Shown: positions 45,800-57,456 of the stretch, piece by piece
How positions within the stretch are numbered: the first letter of the stretch is position 1
How the letters are laid out: each line of letters opens with the position of its first letter
Source: Colocasia esculenta
Lineage: Eukaryota > Streptophyta > Magnoliopsida > Alismatales > Araceae
Assembly (NCBI GenBank): GCA_014218235.1
Contig: CM024755.1
Coordinates: 99,738,948-99,802,947, forward strand
Direction: 5' to 3'
Length of the DNA stretch: 64,000 bases
The notes under the pieces: generated by a model
What the model was told of the DNA's origin: nothing
The model's database searches: none
The model's input: the letters and a program-made list of their open reading frames with translations, nothing else
Made by a program: the position numbers and the translations under genes

Positions 45800-46472
45800 T
45801 CTCACATGGTTGCTCTGGTGTTTTGTGAGCTCCTTTGTCTCGGCGGGTGTGTGCCGAGGGTTGCTTCCGCATTGTGTTTGACTCCGCTGGTTCCGCTAGA
45901 GTCGTGTTGGGCCTGACCCTGGTAGTGGGCTGTGGCATTTCTCTATTCCGCTGCTTTGTAGTACTCTATGGTAGGCATTTCTCGCGTTACTGCTTTCTAG
46001 AGTAGTTTTGCTTCCACTTTTGTTGGAGTTCTTGCTGCTCTGACTGGTAAGGGACTTGTTATCCCTTCTGAGGCTTGTTCGCGAGGCTCACCCCCCTACT
46101 CCCTTCAGGTAGGGACTCGCTGTCGTAGGAGTTCGTTGCCGGACAGTCGTGGTGGCGGCTTGTTCACCGTACGTTGCCAGCAGTGTGAGTTGTGAGCGTG
46201 AGCGCTTGTACTGTGAGTTGAGAGTGGCCTTTTTGCAAGTCCTCAGGGTATGCCCCTTAAGGACTGCACCTTTTATTCTGTACCTGTACTTTTATTTGGG
46301 ACATGTTGTACATAATTTCCTTGTTAATGTACGAACTTTCTTGTTATAGTTATTTGAATTCATTGCTTATCTCACTAGACTAAATTCTAACCCTTCTGGG
46401 TCTTCGGATCCGTGGGTGGCGGCGCGACCTTCAGGGGTCCCTGGCGGGGGTCCGGGAGGTCAGGTTGTTACA
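45800..46472 (+). repeat. LARD right LTR, part 3
   Basis: Matches 15730-16411 of the left LTR and includes CTCAGGGTATGCCCC. Ends GGTTGTTACA before GATGT. Confidence 0.92.
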
Positions 46473-46477
46473 GATGT

Positions 46478-47318
46478 TCTGAGCCCCATCACAAATTTCT
46501 ACACCTTCCTCCTCTCATCAACCACAATATGTGGTGCATACTTTGACAACTCTGCAAATCTGGCATCATATTCTAGGACACTCATGGATCCTTGGATCAA
46601 GGATAGAAATTCCTGCTCCATTTTATCCTGCACATGCTCAGGAATGAATTTAGCCGTGAATAAGCGAGTAAACTCATCCAAAGTCACCTCCCAGTCTCCA
46701 TCCTCAAACCTAGTGTGTAGTATGGATGACCACCATACATCAGCCCTCTCTTGAAAAGAGTACAACTATAATAAGCATAATCAATCACACTTTAACGATT
46801 CACAATTAAACATTACCTTACAGTTACTTGCAACATATAGGTCTCGAAACTAACTTTATCTTCCTTAGCACAGTGAATAGCTCTAAATATCTTCTCAGTC
46901 TCCCTTAGCCAACTCTCAACCATCAACAGTTTGCTCTCCCCCTTAAAAGAGGGTGGACACATCCTGCTGAACCTCTCCATCACATATGGGCCTCTATGCT
47001 CCAAATACACCACGGGCGGAGCCTAAGCCTGAGACAACAAGGATTAGCATAAGATAGGCTCACTAAAGAGAACTACTGCCAATCATCAGAGCTACACCTA
47101 ACCTGAGCTTGCACTTGGGCCTGCAATGCTACCTGAGTCTGGGTCTGAGTCTGCATAGCCTGAACTAACCCTTGCATGAATGTTCCATAATCTATCAATG
47201 GTGGAGGAGGTGGTACTGGTGGTCCCTGAGGCATTGGGGCATGCTGCTCCACATCAACATTCTCTCTCCGCTCCTCCCCACGAGTAGGGACGTTAGCACG
47301 ACGCCTACGACTAGCCAT
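46478..47318 (-). pseudogene. gag: N-terminal half of minus-strand chromovirus gag with intron-like gaps
   Basis: ATG at 47318 (minus) reads MASRRRRANVPTRGEERREN, then a proline run and a Q/T/V repeat (MQTQTQTQVALQAQVQAQ). After a gap with donor CAG|GTTAGG and acceptor TCTCAG| the frame resumes with APPVVYLEHRGPYVMERFSRMCPP, WLRETEKIFRAIHC and VSFETYMLQ. A second gap (donor GCAA|GTAACT, acceptor TTTCAAG|) leads to RADVWWSSILHTRF, FTAKFIPEHV and EYDARFAELSKYAPHIVVDERRKV, then across the insertion to 13586. The W-W and SKYAP motifs are those of chromovirus gag, close to Tekay. One TAG replaces a Gln just after the first acceptor. Confidence 0.85.
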
Positions 47319-47456
47319 GGCCTAGCAAAACAGCAACTAGTTATTTGCTCTAACTCATTATATCTACAAACTTTCTATTAGACTTAGGAACATGGATTGT
47401 TTTTAGCTGATGGTTACTCATGAATATCCTCAACCTAAAAATGTCTGATACTATCT

Positions 47457-47561
47457 TTGTACCACCCCATTTAGACCCGGTCCAGTTACACCAACTCTCA
47501 TCGAGTCCAAGTGACGTGCTACATGAGGAAACACATCCCAACAATCATCAAATGCAGGATG
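47457..47561 (-). repeat. Possible LTR edge of the minus-strand gag element
   Basis: Going up from gag, the minus strand shows a degraded primer-site match (TAGTATCAGACA, rc at about 47443-47454) next to an LTR-like end (plus TGTACCACCCC at 47459). The stretch is cut after about 100 bp by the LTR at 47562. Confidence 0.3.
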
Positions 47562-48004
47562 TGTCACGCCCCGCCAATTTAGCAGCGGAATAAATTGGGG
47601 AGACGTGAGCAAAGTACATAGTAGAGTAAAATGTACAACAGTTGAATGATTCAGAGCATCTAATGAACGATAATTGGAATAAACTCTTCATTTCATTATA
47701 AAATTACTAAGACTATTACAACCACTAATTCGAAGCCAATACGTAGGGCACAATGACACCATTACATACGAAGAGAAAATCTAAAGTAATAACTACTAGA
47801 CTCCAATTGTGCTAGGGTAACTTCGTCATTTGACTCCGGGTCGCTCATCACTCGGGTCCTGTCCCATTATTGTGTACAACGTCATCGTCTGTCTTACCTG
47901 AGACACAATAATAAATAATGAAGGGTGAGCGATAACGTCCAGTAGGACTTAAATCTCATGAATCAAACAGGCTTTAAATAATTAATGCTTTAAAAGGCAG
48001 AGTA

Positions 48005-48382
48005 ATTAATGACAGAGCGAGTCATGTAAAGTCGAGAAAGTAAAAGCACAAGTAACATGGTTCAGATAGCAAATGAATCAAGTATAGCACGATGATTAAA
48101 GTCAAGTCATGCTAGAAACGATAACAACACGATGGCAAATAATGTCAACGTCAAGCAATAGCAAGTAACATGTACAGCAAGGAGAGAGAAAGTATTAATG
48201 ATAGAGCGAGTCATGTAAAGTCGAGAAAGTAATAGCACAAGTAACATGGTTCAGATAGCAAATAAATCAAGTATAGCACGATGATTAAAGTCAAGTAACG
48301 CTAGAAACGATAACAACACGATGGCAAATAACGTCAACGTCAAGCAATAGCAAGTAACATGTACAGCAAGGAGAGAGAAAGT
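48005..48382. repeat. Tandem duplication, two 189-bp copies
   Basis: ATTAATGACAGAGCGAGTC (48005) recurs as ATTAATGATAGAGCGAGTC (48194). The copies, 48005-48193 and 48194-48382, differ at only a few positions. Confidence 0.92.
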
Positions 48383-48399
48383 AGTTGGCCATATAGAGA

Positions 48400-48620
48400 G
48401 TAAATTGCACTTTCATTGATTTTCTTATCAATCGAAATAGTATAGCACTTTTGATTAACTTTCATCAATCGAAATAGTAATGGCACTTTGGTTATCCGTA
48501 GATAGCCGAGAGAGAATATAGCACTTTGTGTTGATTGTCTTAGATTAATCATGATAGTATGGCACTTGGATGTAATGCCAACATTCTGATAATTTAACTC
48601 TCGTGGGCAAATGGCACTTT
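48400..48620. repeat. Degenerate repeat with ATAGTATAGCACTTT
   Basis: Five spaced copies of (A)TAGTATAGCACTT or AATGGCACTTT, separated by paired ATTGATT / AATCGAAATAG segments that can form short hairpins. Confidence 0.75.
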
Positions 48621-49539
48621 CGGGCGCTCCCCCCAGGACCAGATCGGGCCCTATTGCGCTGGCATTGGTTATGTGGTTTATCTTTAGACAATCAATTAAT
48701 GGCCAATAGAGAGTAACAAGAAATAGATAAGAGCACTAGATGAATAGACGAGATAGTAGAGTGGATGTGAATAGATGAGGGAGTAAAGTATAGATGAGAG
48801 CTAGTGGTCATTGCACGTAACACGTCGAGTAAACAGGCGATAGTAACAGTTGCACAACACGCGCACATGGTGTTGGCAGTCAGGTGGAACTCACAACCCT
48901 ACCACTGGCCATGCTAAGCACAGGTCCAGAGGTCCGGCGTGATTCAAGATAAGAGCGATCATCTAATAGCCGTTTGGACCATATTGATCCCTAAAGGGTG
49001 TAATAGGTGTTAGGGTACAACCGGCTCGTCGACCATGTGGGAATCCATGGACTGAGGAGACTTACGGAGGCCTTGAACAAAAACTCACTAGTCCGGAAGA
49101 AGGAATATCCGACGGAGAGATCATCCAAGTCAAGAGAGACTGTGTATATAGAAACAAGTGTGCGACGTTCTAGAGGAATTCTAGAATAGTGGAGCGTCGA
49201 TAACGGTATTCCCAAAACAACGAGAGAAATGATAGACAAGTATATTCAAGATATGGCAAATTTTAATAGATAATTGAAATAAATTACCAGATACATTATG
49301 AAATGTTATCATGCCAAATTAAGCCGCATTTGGATGGTTCAAAGTATGTGCAAGTGACATAGAGAATCATGAAGTATGAAAGGGTCATGTGCATGGCTTT
49401 TATTTTATTAAAATAAGTTCAAGATTTACAGTTCCATTTACTGTGTTCAAAAGGGTTAGCAGAGCATGATATCACTGTAGAAAAACAAGACTTGCAAAAA
49501 TAGGGGGGTTTCATGAAAAAGTGCAAAACACGACAGTTC

Positions 49540-49775
49540 CATGTAAGGGTCGCGACAGGGCCTGCATAGAACGTGACAGGGTCGTTAACGGGTCGCGACG
49601 GGTCAGTCAGTGCAAAAGAAGAGAACGCGACAGGTTCATATGAAGAAGGCAACAGGTCTGTCAGACCAGAAGGTCAGGTCGCGACGGTGGTCCTGTCGTG
49701 ATCAGATCGCGATGGTGATTATTGTCACGATCTGCCTGAGAATGCGGCCTATCGGGCCGTCGCATTCTCAGGTCC
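49540..49775. repeat. TGTCGC / GCGACA motif cluster in the 47562 LTR
   Basis: AACGCGACAGG, GGTCGCGACGG, TCCTGTCGTGATCAGATCGCG and GCCGTCGCATTCTC alternate over about 230 bp, in the same style as the Tat and LARD clusters. Confidence 0.7.
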
Positions 49776-51065
49776 TTGGCCTGAGTCCGACAGAGATCTG
49801 ACATGTTCTTGGTTCTTGGACCAAACTTACCATGTGTTGACACAGGGACATTCAAAAATTCATAACTAATTGTACAAGCGATGGAAAATCATGAAACTAG
49901 TTGGAAATTGATCTAGACTCACATGGGTACTTATAGTAATTAGGAATTGGAAAACAAGCATGGTTTCGACAGACTTTAATCAAATCAAACATGGAGAACA
50001 GAATACTGAGAATAGTTGAGATGCAAGAATTAATTCGCAAGATAGGATGCATGAAAATTAGGGCTTTCAGGGGCAAAAGATCCCTAATAGCCATCAGCTT
50101 CTCCAGTAAAATTTTCGTGGCATGGGATAGAGAGTACATGGAGATCTAGATTTTTGAAAAGGGTTCGGAGTCTTGTAAGTTGCAGAACAAGAAAAATCAA
50201 GAACAAAAGATACGCTCAATGGAAAATTATGAAACCAAAGGGCTTTTGTTCCTAATGGACGAAACATCCTACAGATGAAATTTCATGGTTTATGCTCATG
50301 AGAATGCCTACCTTTAGTCATTTTCCTCTTCTAGGGCTAGAACTTGAAGAACTCAGGTTGAAGCTTTGATGAAGCCTCCTTCCCACGAATTCTCTCCCTC
50401 CTTGGCCTCTCCTCCAGGTCTAGCAACTTCTAGCAATGTGTTAGGGCCGACCATGGAGAGATTGGAGAGTATTTATGCTTATTGGGTTGTTATTTCCTAA
50501 TAGGACTCTAACTCATAGGACTCTAACTCCTATTTAATTCCGAGATTTCTTTATTTAATTCCACCTTCTATGCTTTCCACTTTCTATTTGTGTTAGGATG
50601 TGAGCTAAATTCATGGCCAACCTATTAGGGAAGGTTTAGGAATCCAACTACAACTCAAATTAGCTATTTAATGCATTAAATACCCCTTTTCTATTTAAGT
50701 AATAATTTAGTTACGAATTTAGGATATTTTCCTATTATTTCTCTTTTAAAAATCCCTATTTGTCCCAATAACTTTTATATGATCCATTTAACAAATTCCC
50801 TTTTTTAAATTAGAGAATATTAGAGTTTCGAATTTTTTTTTCATGGGCTATGGGAGGTCCATTGATCTAATTTTTCATGATGGATTATTATTACATATTG
50901 TTTGGAGTCTACCCATCATTTTATTTTAATTACTAATCTACTTGGCTCATATGATAATGGGTTTTCTAAATTATTACTTAATTACAATAATAAGTCACCT
51001 CAATTTCTAAACTTGTTTCGAATTATTTTTTTAAGCCCAATTTTCTTAATGGTTCATCATTACAT

Positions 51066-53080
51066 TGTTGAGCAACTACCCCTAAGAAAATGTAAGATTT
51101 TGAAGATATAGTATATATCATGTTTTTGCTATGACAAAATCTTTAAATAGACTATCTACAAAGAAAATGTATCACAAAATATATATGCATACAACTATGT
51201 GATAAACTTCATCACCAAAATTTTCGAAGTCCACAGACTCTCCTGTAGCATACTAAATCTGACTTCAGACTTCGACTGTTGACTCCGACTCCTTAAGAAT
51301 AGAAGTCAAACCCATCATAAAATTTTTCTAAGTCCACTCAGTTATACATGATTTGACTGTTTACTTCGACTCTTACAGTCGAATGCTTCATATATCTAAC
51401 TTCATGATTCGACTGTCGGCTTCGACTCTTACAGTCGAATGCTTCATAAATCTATCTTCATTATCCGACTGTCATCTTCGACTGATACAGTCAAATGTTT
51501 TAGAACTCCAAATTCTAACTGCCTAAGTCGAATTGCATTGTTTTTCTTGTTGAAGTCGAATCACTCCTATTGTATGATCTTATGAATTCGACTTCACTGT
51601 CAATTCTATACTTGATACTTTTCTGTCACTAAGGTTAAATAATTAATCTAATCTTGTTTCCTAATCATCTTGGACATATGTTTTAATGAGATCTTCATTG
51701 ATTAAACATTTTATTGTTCCATCAGATTATTATTATTTTATTATCATTTCTCTAACAGGACAAGTCATATTATACTTCAAATATTCATCTAAATCCGACA
51801 CATATTATTTCTGAAATATTTTTAACTGAGTTGTGTGTTCTTCATGTCTTTTTTTCTGGATTTTCTTGGATACAAAGAGATACATTGCATTTATGAAATT
51901 ATAGGCGCATGGCATCTGACATGACTTACCTACCACTGGCAGACCCATGCCCAACCTTTTTAGCATATCTGTCTGTCTACTCTTTCTGTCTGAAAGCACA
52001 CCTATACGAGGTTTCCATGCCTTCTTTTGTACTCCTCTGACTTACCTACCTCAAAGGTATGGAGATGTTCTTCCTTTTTGTCTTGTCTTTGTTGCAGACA
52101 TTTATTGGAGCACGTTTGTAGCATGCTACCTTCACAGTCCACCTGTTGAGAAGATATCTGTCTAGCTGTGAAGATGCAACCCACATCTGAAGACATTGAA
52201 AAGAAGCAAGACAGAAGAACCAATGGATAACAAGCCTTGCAAAAATCCAAATGATTTTAGAGCTCTCTTCAAACGAGCAAATTCCAACGGCCATCTTTCA
52301 AATGGCTATATTCTGAAGCTATTTAAAAGAAGCTGAAGTTTGAAAGAAACAACACACATAGTGAAAACACAAGCCTTTGCAACTTCTGTGAGCTTCATAC
52401 TTCGAACTCCCTCAAGCCAGAAAATACACAAGCCTTCTTGCAAGCCAAGTTTGAGAGCTCCCCTTTTCAGCAGAAAGTCTCTGAAGCTCTCTAAGTTCTT
52501 CTTAGAAGTCTTATGTTTGGGTGGCAATTGTAATTGCTCATTCTCTAAAGTCCACCCTGCTCTTTCAGATAGGATTTGAGTCTGATTTCTGATATATTGA
52601 AATCCTTCTGAAGTTAGTGTGTGTTTGTGCTCAGCTCAGAGGCAAACACACAAGTGTCTTCTTATTATTTTCTTGTGTAAATTCTACAGAAGGTTGTTCT
52701 GCATTTCCCCTCCTGAGCAGGGAAGGCCTTTGTGTAAGGCAGTTGTTGCACCCCGGTTTGGGAAGACTTGCTTGGGAGCAAGTGGGATTGTAATTCCTCT
52801 CAAGGGTGAGAGAAGGCCAATTTATTAGAAGATTAGTGGAAATCTCAAGTGGTTGGCTTGAGGACTTGATATAGGACTTCCATGTAGGAAGGGCCGAACT
52901 AGGATAAATCCTTGTGTATACTTGTGTGATTGTTTCCGCCTAGTTCACACTTGAATCACGCACACCACACTAAGTACTAATGAATTTATTTAGTGTTGTG
53001 CAATTTAGAAGAAAATTTTAAAAGCAAGAAGTCCTATTCACCCTCCTCTAGGACATCTATTGTGTCATTTCGATCCAACA
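51066..53080 (+). repeat. SIRE-B left LTR
   Basis: 2015 bp. Contains TTCGACTGT / ACAGTCGAA repeats (51240-51600) and a possible TATA-like TATTTAAAAG (52318). Small open frames in it (for example 52340-52579) recur in the right LTR and are not genes. Confidence 0.95.
51240..51600. repeat. TTCGACTGT / ACAGTCGAATGCTTCATA repeats in SIRE-B LTR
   Basis: GACTTCGACTGTTGACTCC, ATTCGACTGTCGGCTTCGAC, TCTTACAGTCGAATGCTTCA and similar units repeat in both orientations. The right copy is 61810-62165. Two more GTCGAAT/ATTCGAC pairs lie outside the LTR at 58118-58176. Confidence 0.88.
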
Positions 53081-53082
53081 AG

Positions 53083-53094
53083 TGGTATCAGAGC
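53083..53094 (+). other. SIRE-B primer-binding site
   Basis: TGGTATCAGAGC starting three bases after the LTR, initiator tRNA-Met type. Confidence 0.93.
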
Positions 53095-53131
53095 GAGGTC
53101 TTCTCAGAAGAATCCAAAGATTTTAGAAGAA

Positions 53132-54910
53132 ATGGCATCCGAAGCTCACAACTATGAAGGACAATTTGTTACAAGGTCACCATTCTTTGATGGTGAAGAA
53201 TATCAATACTGGAAGATGCGAATGGAGTGTTTCATCAGAGGTACTGACTTTGACTTATGGCAGGTAATAGAACAAGGTGACATCCAAATCGTTTGTGAGT
53301 CTTCTTCTTCTGGTCTTTCACTAGCTGATAAGAGAAATATGTCATTAAACAACAAAGCTAAAAGTTATCTCTGCTGTGCATTGTCTAAAAGAGAATTTAA
53401 TAGACTTTCAGCCTGTAAAATAGCAAAAGAAATGTGGGATAAACTTCAAGTAACTTATGAAGGTACTGATAGGGTTAAACAAACTAGGATAGATATACTA
53501 GTATCCCAATATGAACAGTTTAAAATGCTCTCTAATGAGAACATAACTCAAATGTATAACACATTCTCAAATATAATTGTCAGATTAAGCTCTTTAGGGA
53601 AAGTCCTAACAAATGAAGAAATAGTTAGAAAGATACTAAAATCTCTAACTAATGTATGGACACCTAAAGTCACAGCCATTGAGGAACCTCATGATTTAAC
53701 ACAATTGTCTATTGATAAACTAATCGGATCCCTCATGGCTCATGAAATTAATATGGAAAGGTTTTCTGAAAATTCTTTGAAAAATAAAATTTCAAATGCT
53801 TTGAATATTGCAGATTCCTCTTCATCTGAAGAATCTAAAGAAAAATCAGATGACATTGATGATGAGGCTATGCTTTCAAGAAAGTTGCAGAGAATCCTTG
53901 CAAAGAAGAAGAAGTTTGGCTCAAAAAGATTTTTTAGGAAAGATAAGAAGAAGGAGCCAACTTGCTATGAGTGCAACCAACCTGGACATTAAAAATCTGA
54001 ATGTCCCAAGCTGAAGAAAAAGGTTCAAGCAAAAAGATCCGACAGGAAGAAAGGCAAAGAAAAGAAGCTCAAAAAATTCAAGAAAAAGGCAATGGCAGCA
54101 ACATGGGACAACGAAGAAGCAACTAGTTCAGAATCATCAAGCTCAGAATCTGAAGAGGAAGAGAAGGCAAACCTATCCCTCATGGCAGGACTAGAGCAGG
54201 TAAATTCAGAAACTTCTTTTACTTCTTGTTCTGAATCGGATTCTGATACTCTTGAAGATGCTTTTAATGAACTCTATGAAAAATATAAAACAGTAGTAAA
54301 ACAAATGAAGGTAGTTAAACTAAACTTACTAAACCAAGAAAAGGCTAACACCTTTCTAAAAAATGAAACAGATAGGTTAAGTAAAAGTTTAAATGAAACC
54401 AAAAGAGCTAATGAATTGATGTGCGAAGATTTAAAGAATAAAAACAACAAAATTTTGGAAATGGAATCAAACCTTAAAGAACTCAAAGATGAAGAAAAAT
54501 TGCAGGAGGAAAATAATTACCTGAAAGCTACTATAGAAAAAATTTCTAATTATAAAACCTCCCTGTTTGTTAATATAAAAGGTTCTAGAATAGGAAAGAA
54601 AAAATATGGATTAGGATACACACCCCCACTAAATGAACAAGATATTGTTCGTCCTGAAGTGTATCCAACACCAAAATTTGTAGCAGAAAAAGGAATTAAA
54701 AATCCTAAAAAAGTAAATCAGCATGTGTACAGACAAAAATAGAAATTCAACAACATTGCACATATGAATAATGCTTTTGATTTATGTTGTAGTCATTGTA
54801 ATCAATTAGGACACACTGTTAGCACATGCACCACTAGACACTTGAGATGGATTCCTAAAACTAACCATCAAGGACCCAAGAAATTTTGGGTACCAAAAGT
54901 TACAACTTAG
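53132..54910 (+). pseudogene. gag: SIRE-B gag
   Basis: MASEAHNYEGQFVTRSPFFDGEE opens the protein. The copia gag core has YQYWKMRMECFIRG, AKEMWDKLQVTYEGTD, EIVRKILKSLTNVWTPKV and LSIDKLIGSLMAHE. A zinc knuckle CYECNQPGH-stop-KSEC (TAA at 53990-53992) is followed in the same frame by a basic stretch, an acidic Ser-rich part and a coiled coil (54280-54540). A second TAG is at 54740-54742. A second knuckle CSHCNQLGHTVSTC and WVPKVTT end the region at TAG 54908-54910, in frame with pol. The start is the first ATG that gives the conserved MASEA-type N-terminus. Confidence 0.9.
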
Positions 54911-55330
54911 CTTTATTTGCAGGGTCGGCTGAGGGCATCCAAATGGTACTTGGATAGTGGATGCTCAAGGCATATGACAGGAGATAGGAAGCTATTCACA
55001 ACCTTTAGAGATGAAATTGATCAAGTCACTTATGGTGATAATGGAAAAGGAAAAGTGTTAGGGTGTGGAACATTTGGCACTAAGGGAAAGAACCTAATTG
55101 AAGATGTCATGTATATAGAAGGTTTGAAGCATAATCTAATAAGCATCAGTCAGCTGTGTGATAAAGGGCATTCAGTAAATTTTCAGAATGATAAGTGTGT
55201 TATTCAGAAAGACAACAAAATAGTGTTCGAATCCCAAAGAGTGAAGAATTTGTATACATTGCAACTAGCAGAATTAAAAGAAGTGAACTTATGTCTTGCA
55301 ACCACCAAAAGTGAAGAGTCTGATTTGTGG
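54911..55330 (+). pseudogene. pol: SIRE-B protease and pre-integrase region
   Basis: KWYLDSGCSRHMTGD is the copia aspartic protease active site with DSG intact, then FGTKGKNLIEDVMYIEGLKHNLISISQLCDKGH. The frame is the same as gag after the single TAG at 54908-54910. It leads straight into integrase. Confidence 0.93.
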
Positions 55331-56206
55331 CATAGAAGACTTGGTCATGCAAGCACTTCAGTCATCAAGAAATTGATAAAGCATGATCTGGTTGAGGGTC
55401 TTCCAAAGATGAAAGTAAAGAAATCTAGAATTTGTTCAGCATGTGCAAAAGGAAAACAAACCAAGACTTCATTTCAGTCCAAGACAATTGTTACAACTTC
55501 CAAACCTTTGGAGTTAATTCACATGGATTTGTTTGGACCTATAAGGACAATCAGTCTAGGAGGTGAAGTGTATGGCTATGTGATAATAGATGACTACTCA
55601 AGATACACTTGGGTATCTTTCTTAGAAGCCAAATCAGAGGCATTTCAAGCATTTCTGAAATTCAGCAAGGTAGTTCAGAAAAACCAGAAATTTCAGATTG
55701 TAAGCATTAGATCTAATCATGGTGGAGAATTCAAGAATGAGGAGTTCTGTGAAGAAAATGGGATTGAACATAATTTTTCAGCACCAAGAACACCTCAACA
55801 GAATGGAGTAGCAGAAAGGAAAAATAGAACACTGCTAGATATGGCCAGAACTATGCTGAATGAATACAATCTACCAAGATACTTCTGGGTAGAGATAGTC
55901 AATACAGCCTGCTACATCATCAACCGGTGCATGATCAGATCTATTGTAAAGAAGACCCCTTATGAGCTTTATAAGGAAAAGAAGCCCAATATCAGTCATC
56001 TTCGACCTTTTGGCTGTAAGTGTTTTATCTTAAATAATGGTAAGGATAACTTAGGAAAATTAGATGCTAAAAGTGATGAAGGATTTCTGCTAGGATATAT
56101 TTCAAAACCTAGAGGTTATAAAGTTTTCAATAGAAGAACATTAACTATAGAACAATTTGTGCATATCTTATTTGATGAAACTAACCCTTCTATTAAAAGA
56201 ATATAA
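55331..56206 (+). pseudogene. pol: SIRE-B integrase, second catalytic Asp changed to Asn
   Basis: HHCC region: LWHRRLGHAS ... RICSACAKGKQ. Core: IHMDLFGPI (first D), SIRSNHGGEF where RSDHGGEF is expected (Asn codon AAT at 55715-55717), NGVAERKNRTLLD with the E intact, then HLRPFGCKCFIL and a C-terminal region. A TAA at 56204-56206 sits in a Glu-rich linker before RT (RI-stop-EEEE). Inserts cDNA into host DNA; the D to N change should abolish this. Confidence 0.92.
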
Positions 56207-57456
56207 GAAGAAGAAGAGTGTGTTGAAGATTTGTGCAGGGATCTAGAAAGAGCATCTCTTGAAGAAGAAGAAAAAGAGGAAGAAAAGAAAGATCCTCCAC
56301 TAGAAGATCTTCAACAACAAGAAGAACCACAAGAAGGACTACCTAGAGAACTAAGGTATCATAGAGATCATCCAAGGGAAAACATCATAGGAAATCCTCA
56401 AGATAGGGTAAGAACAAGAGGTATGCAAATTCCCTGTGATTTTTCTACTTTAGTTTCTCAAATTGAGCCTAGGACAATCGATGATGCTCTGGGTGATGAA
56501 TCTTGGATCCTTGCTATGCAAGAGGAACTTAATCAGTTTCAACGCAGCCAGGTATGGACTTTTGTCCCTAGACCTTCTGACCATCCAGTCATTGGAACCA
56601 GATGGGTTTTCAAAAATAAAATCGATGAATCAGGAGCAATCACTAGGAATAAGGCCAGACTTGTAGCTCAAGGATATTCCCAAGAGGAATGCATAGATTT
56701 TGATGAAACCTATACTCCAGTAGCTAGATTAGAGGCAATCAGAATTTTATTAGCATATGCATGTTCTCTTAATATTAATCTATTTTAGATGGATGTTAAA
56801 AGTGCTTTTTTGAATAGTTTTATTAAAGAAGAAGTATATGTTGAGCAACCACCAGGTTTTGAAGATACTACTTATCCAAATCATGTTTTCTGTTTAAAGA
56901 AAGCACTGTATGGTCTGAAACAAGCTCCAAGAGCTTGGTATGAAAGATTAAGTGCTTATCTTATATCACATGATTTTATAAGAGGTAAAGTTGATAGCAC
57001 ACTATTTATAAAGAAACTTTTAGATGGAATCTTGATAGTACAAATATATGTTGATGACATTATTTTTGGTTCTACTAATGAATCACTTTGTAAGTTCTTT
57101 GAAAATCTGATTCAAAGTGAATTTGAAATGAGCATGATGGGTGAGCTTAATTATTTTCTTGAGTTGCAAATCAAGCAAACAAAGGAAGGAACTCACATTT
57201 GTCAAACCAAATACATTTCAGATTTACTTTCTAAGTATGGTTTTGACAAGTGTAAGTCATTAGGCACACCCATGAGCTCAGGAATTAAGTTAGATAGTGA
57301 CCCTCTTGGTAAAAAGGTAGATCAAAAAGTCTATAGAGGAATGATTGGATCACTGCTCTATCTTACTGCTAGTAGACCAGATATAATGTTCAGTGTTTGT
57401 TTATGTGCAAAATTTCAAGCTGATCCAAGAGAATCTCATGTTCATGCTGTTAAATG
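56207..57456 (+). pseudogene. pol: SIRE-B reverse transcriptase
   Basis: An acidic linker, then TRWVFKNKIDESGAITRNKARLVAQGYSQEECIDFDETYTPVAR in pieces, INLF-stop-MDVKSAFLN (TAG 56786-56788 for the expected Gln), YVEQPPGF, CLKKALYGLKQAPRAWY and the catalytic box IYVDDIIFGS (about 57050), then LGTPMSSGIKLD and YRGMIGSLLYLTASRPDI. A stop at 57455-57457 ends it. All RT signature boxes are readable, so the gene decayed recently compared with the Tat copy. Confidence 0.93.

Larger units (their letters stand above)
13592..46472 (+). mobile_element. LARD-like non-autonomous gypsy element, interrupted by three later insertions
   Basis: The outer ends are TGTAACATCTCGGGC (13592) and GGTTGTTACA (46472), flanked by target duplication GATGT at 13587-13591 and 46473-46477. 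The left LTR is 13592-16411. The right LTR runs 29330-46472 in three pieces. Removing the nested elements leaves about 9.7 kb. The internal part (16412-16430 plus 25426-29329, about 3.9 kb) contains no gag or pol, only G/T-rich sequence. It has a TGGTATCAGAGC primer site. The LTR start and the sequence before the right LTR (GGGGACGAAATTAG) resemble Tekay chromoviruses, so it was probably mobilised by a Tekay relative. It lies inside the minus-strand gag. Confidence 0.88.

Noticed and set aside
52340..52579. Small frames repeated at 62906-63145
   Set aside because: They lie in both SIRE-B LTRs, so they repeat because the LTR does.
54908..54910. Programmed readthrough between gag and pol of SIRE-B
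   Set aside because: Gag and pol are in one frame and separated by a single TAG, but other in-frame stops in gag show general decay, so a programmed role cannot be claimed.
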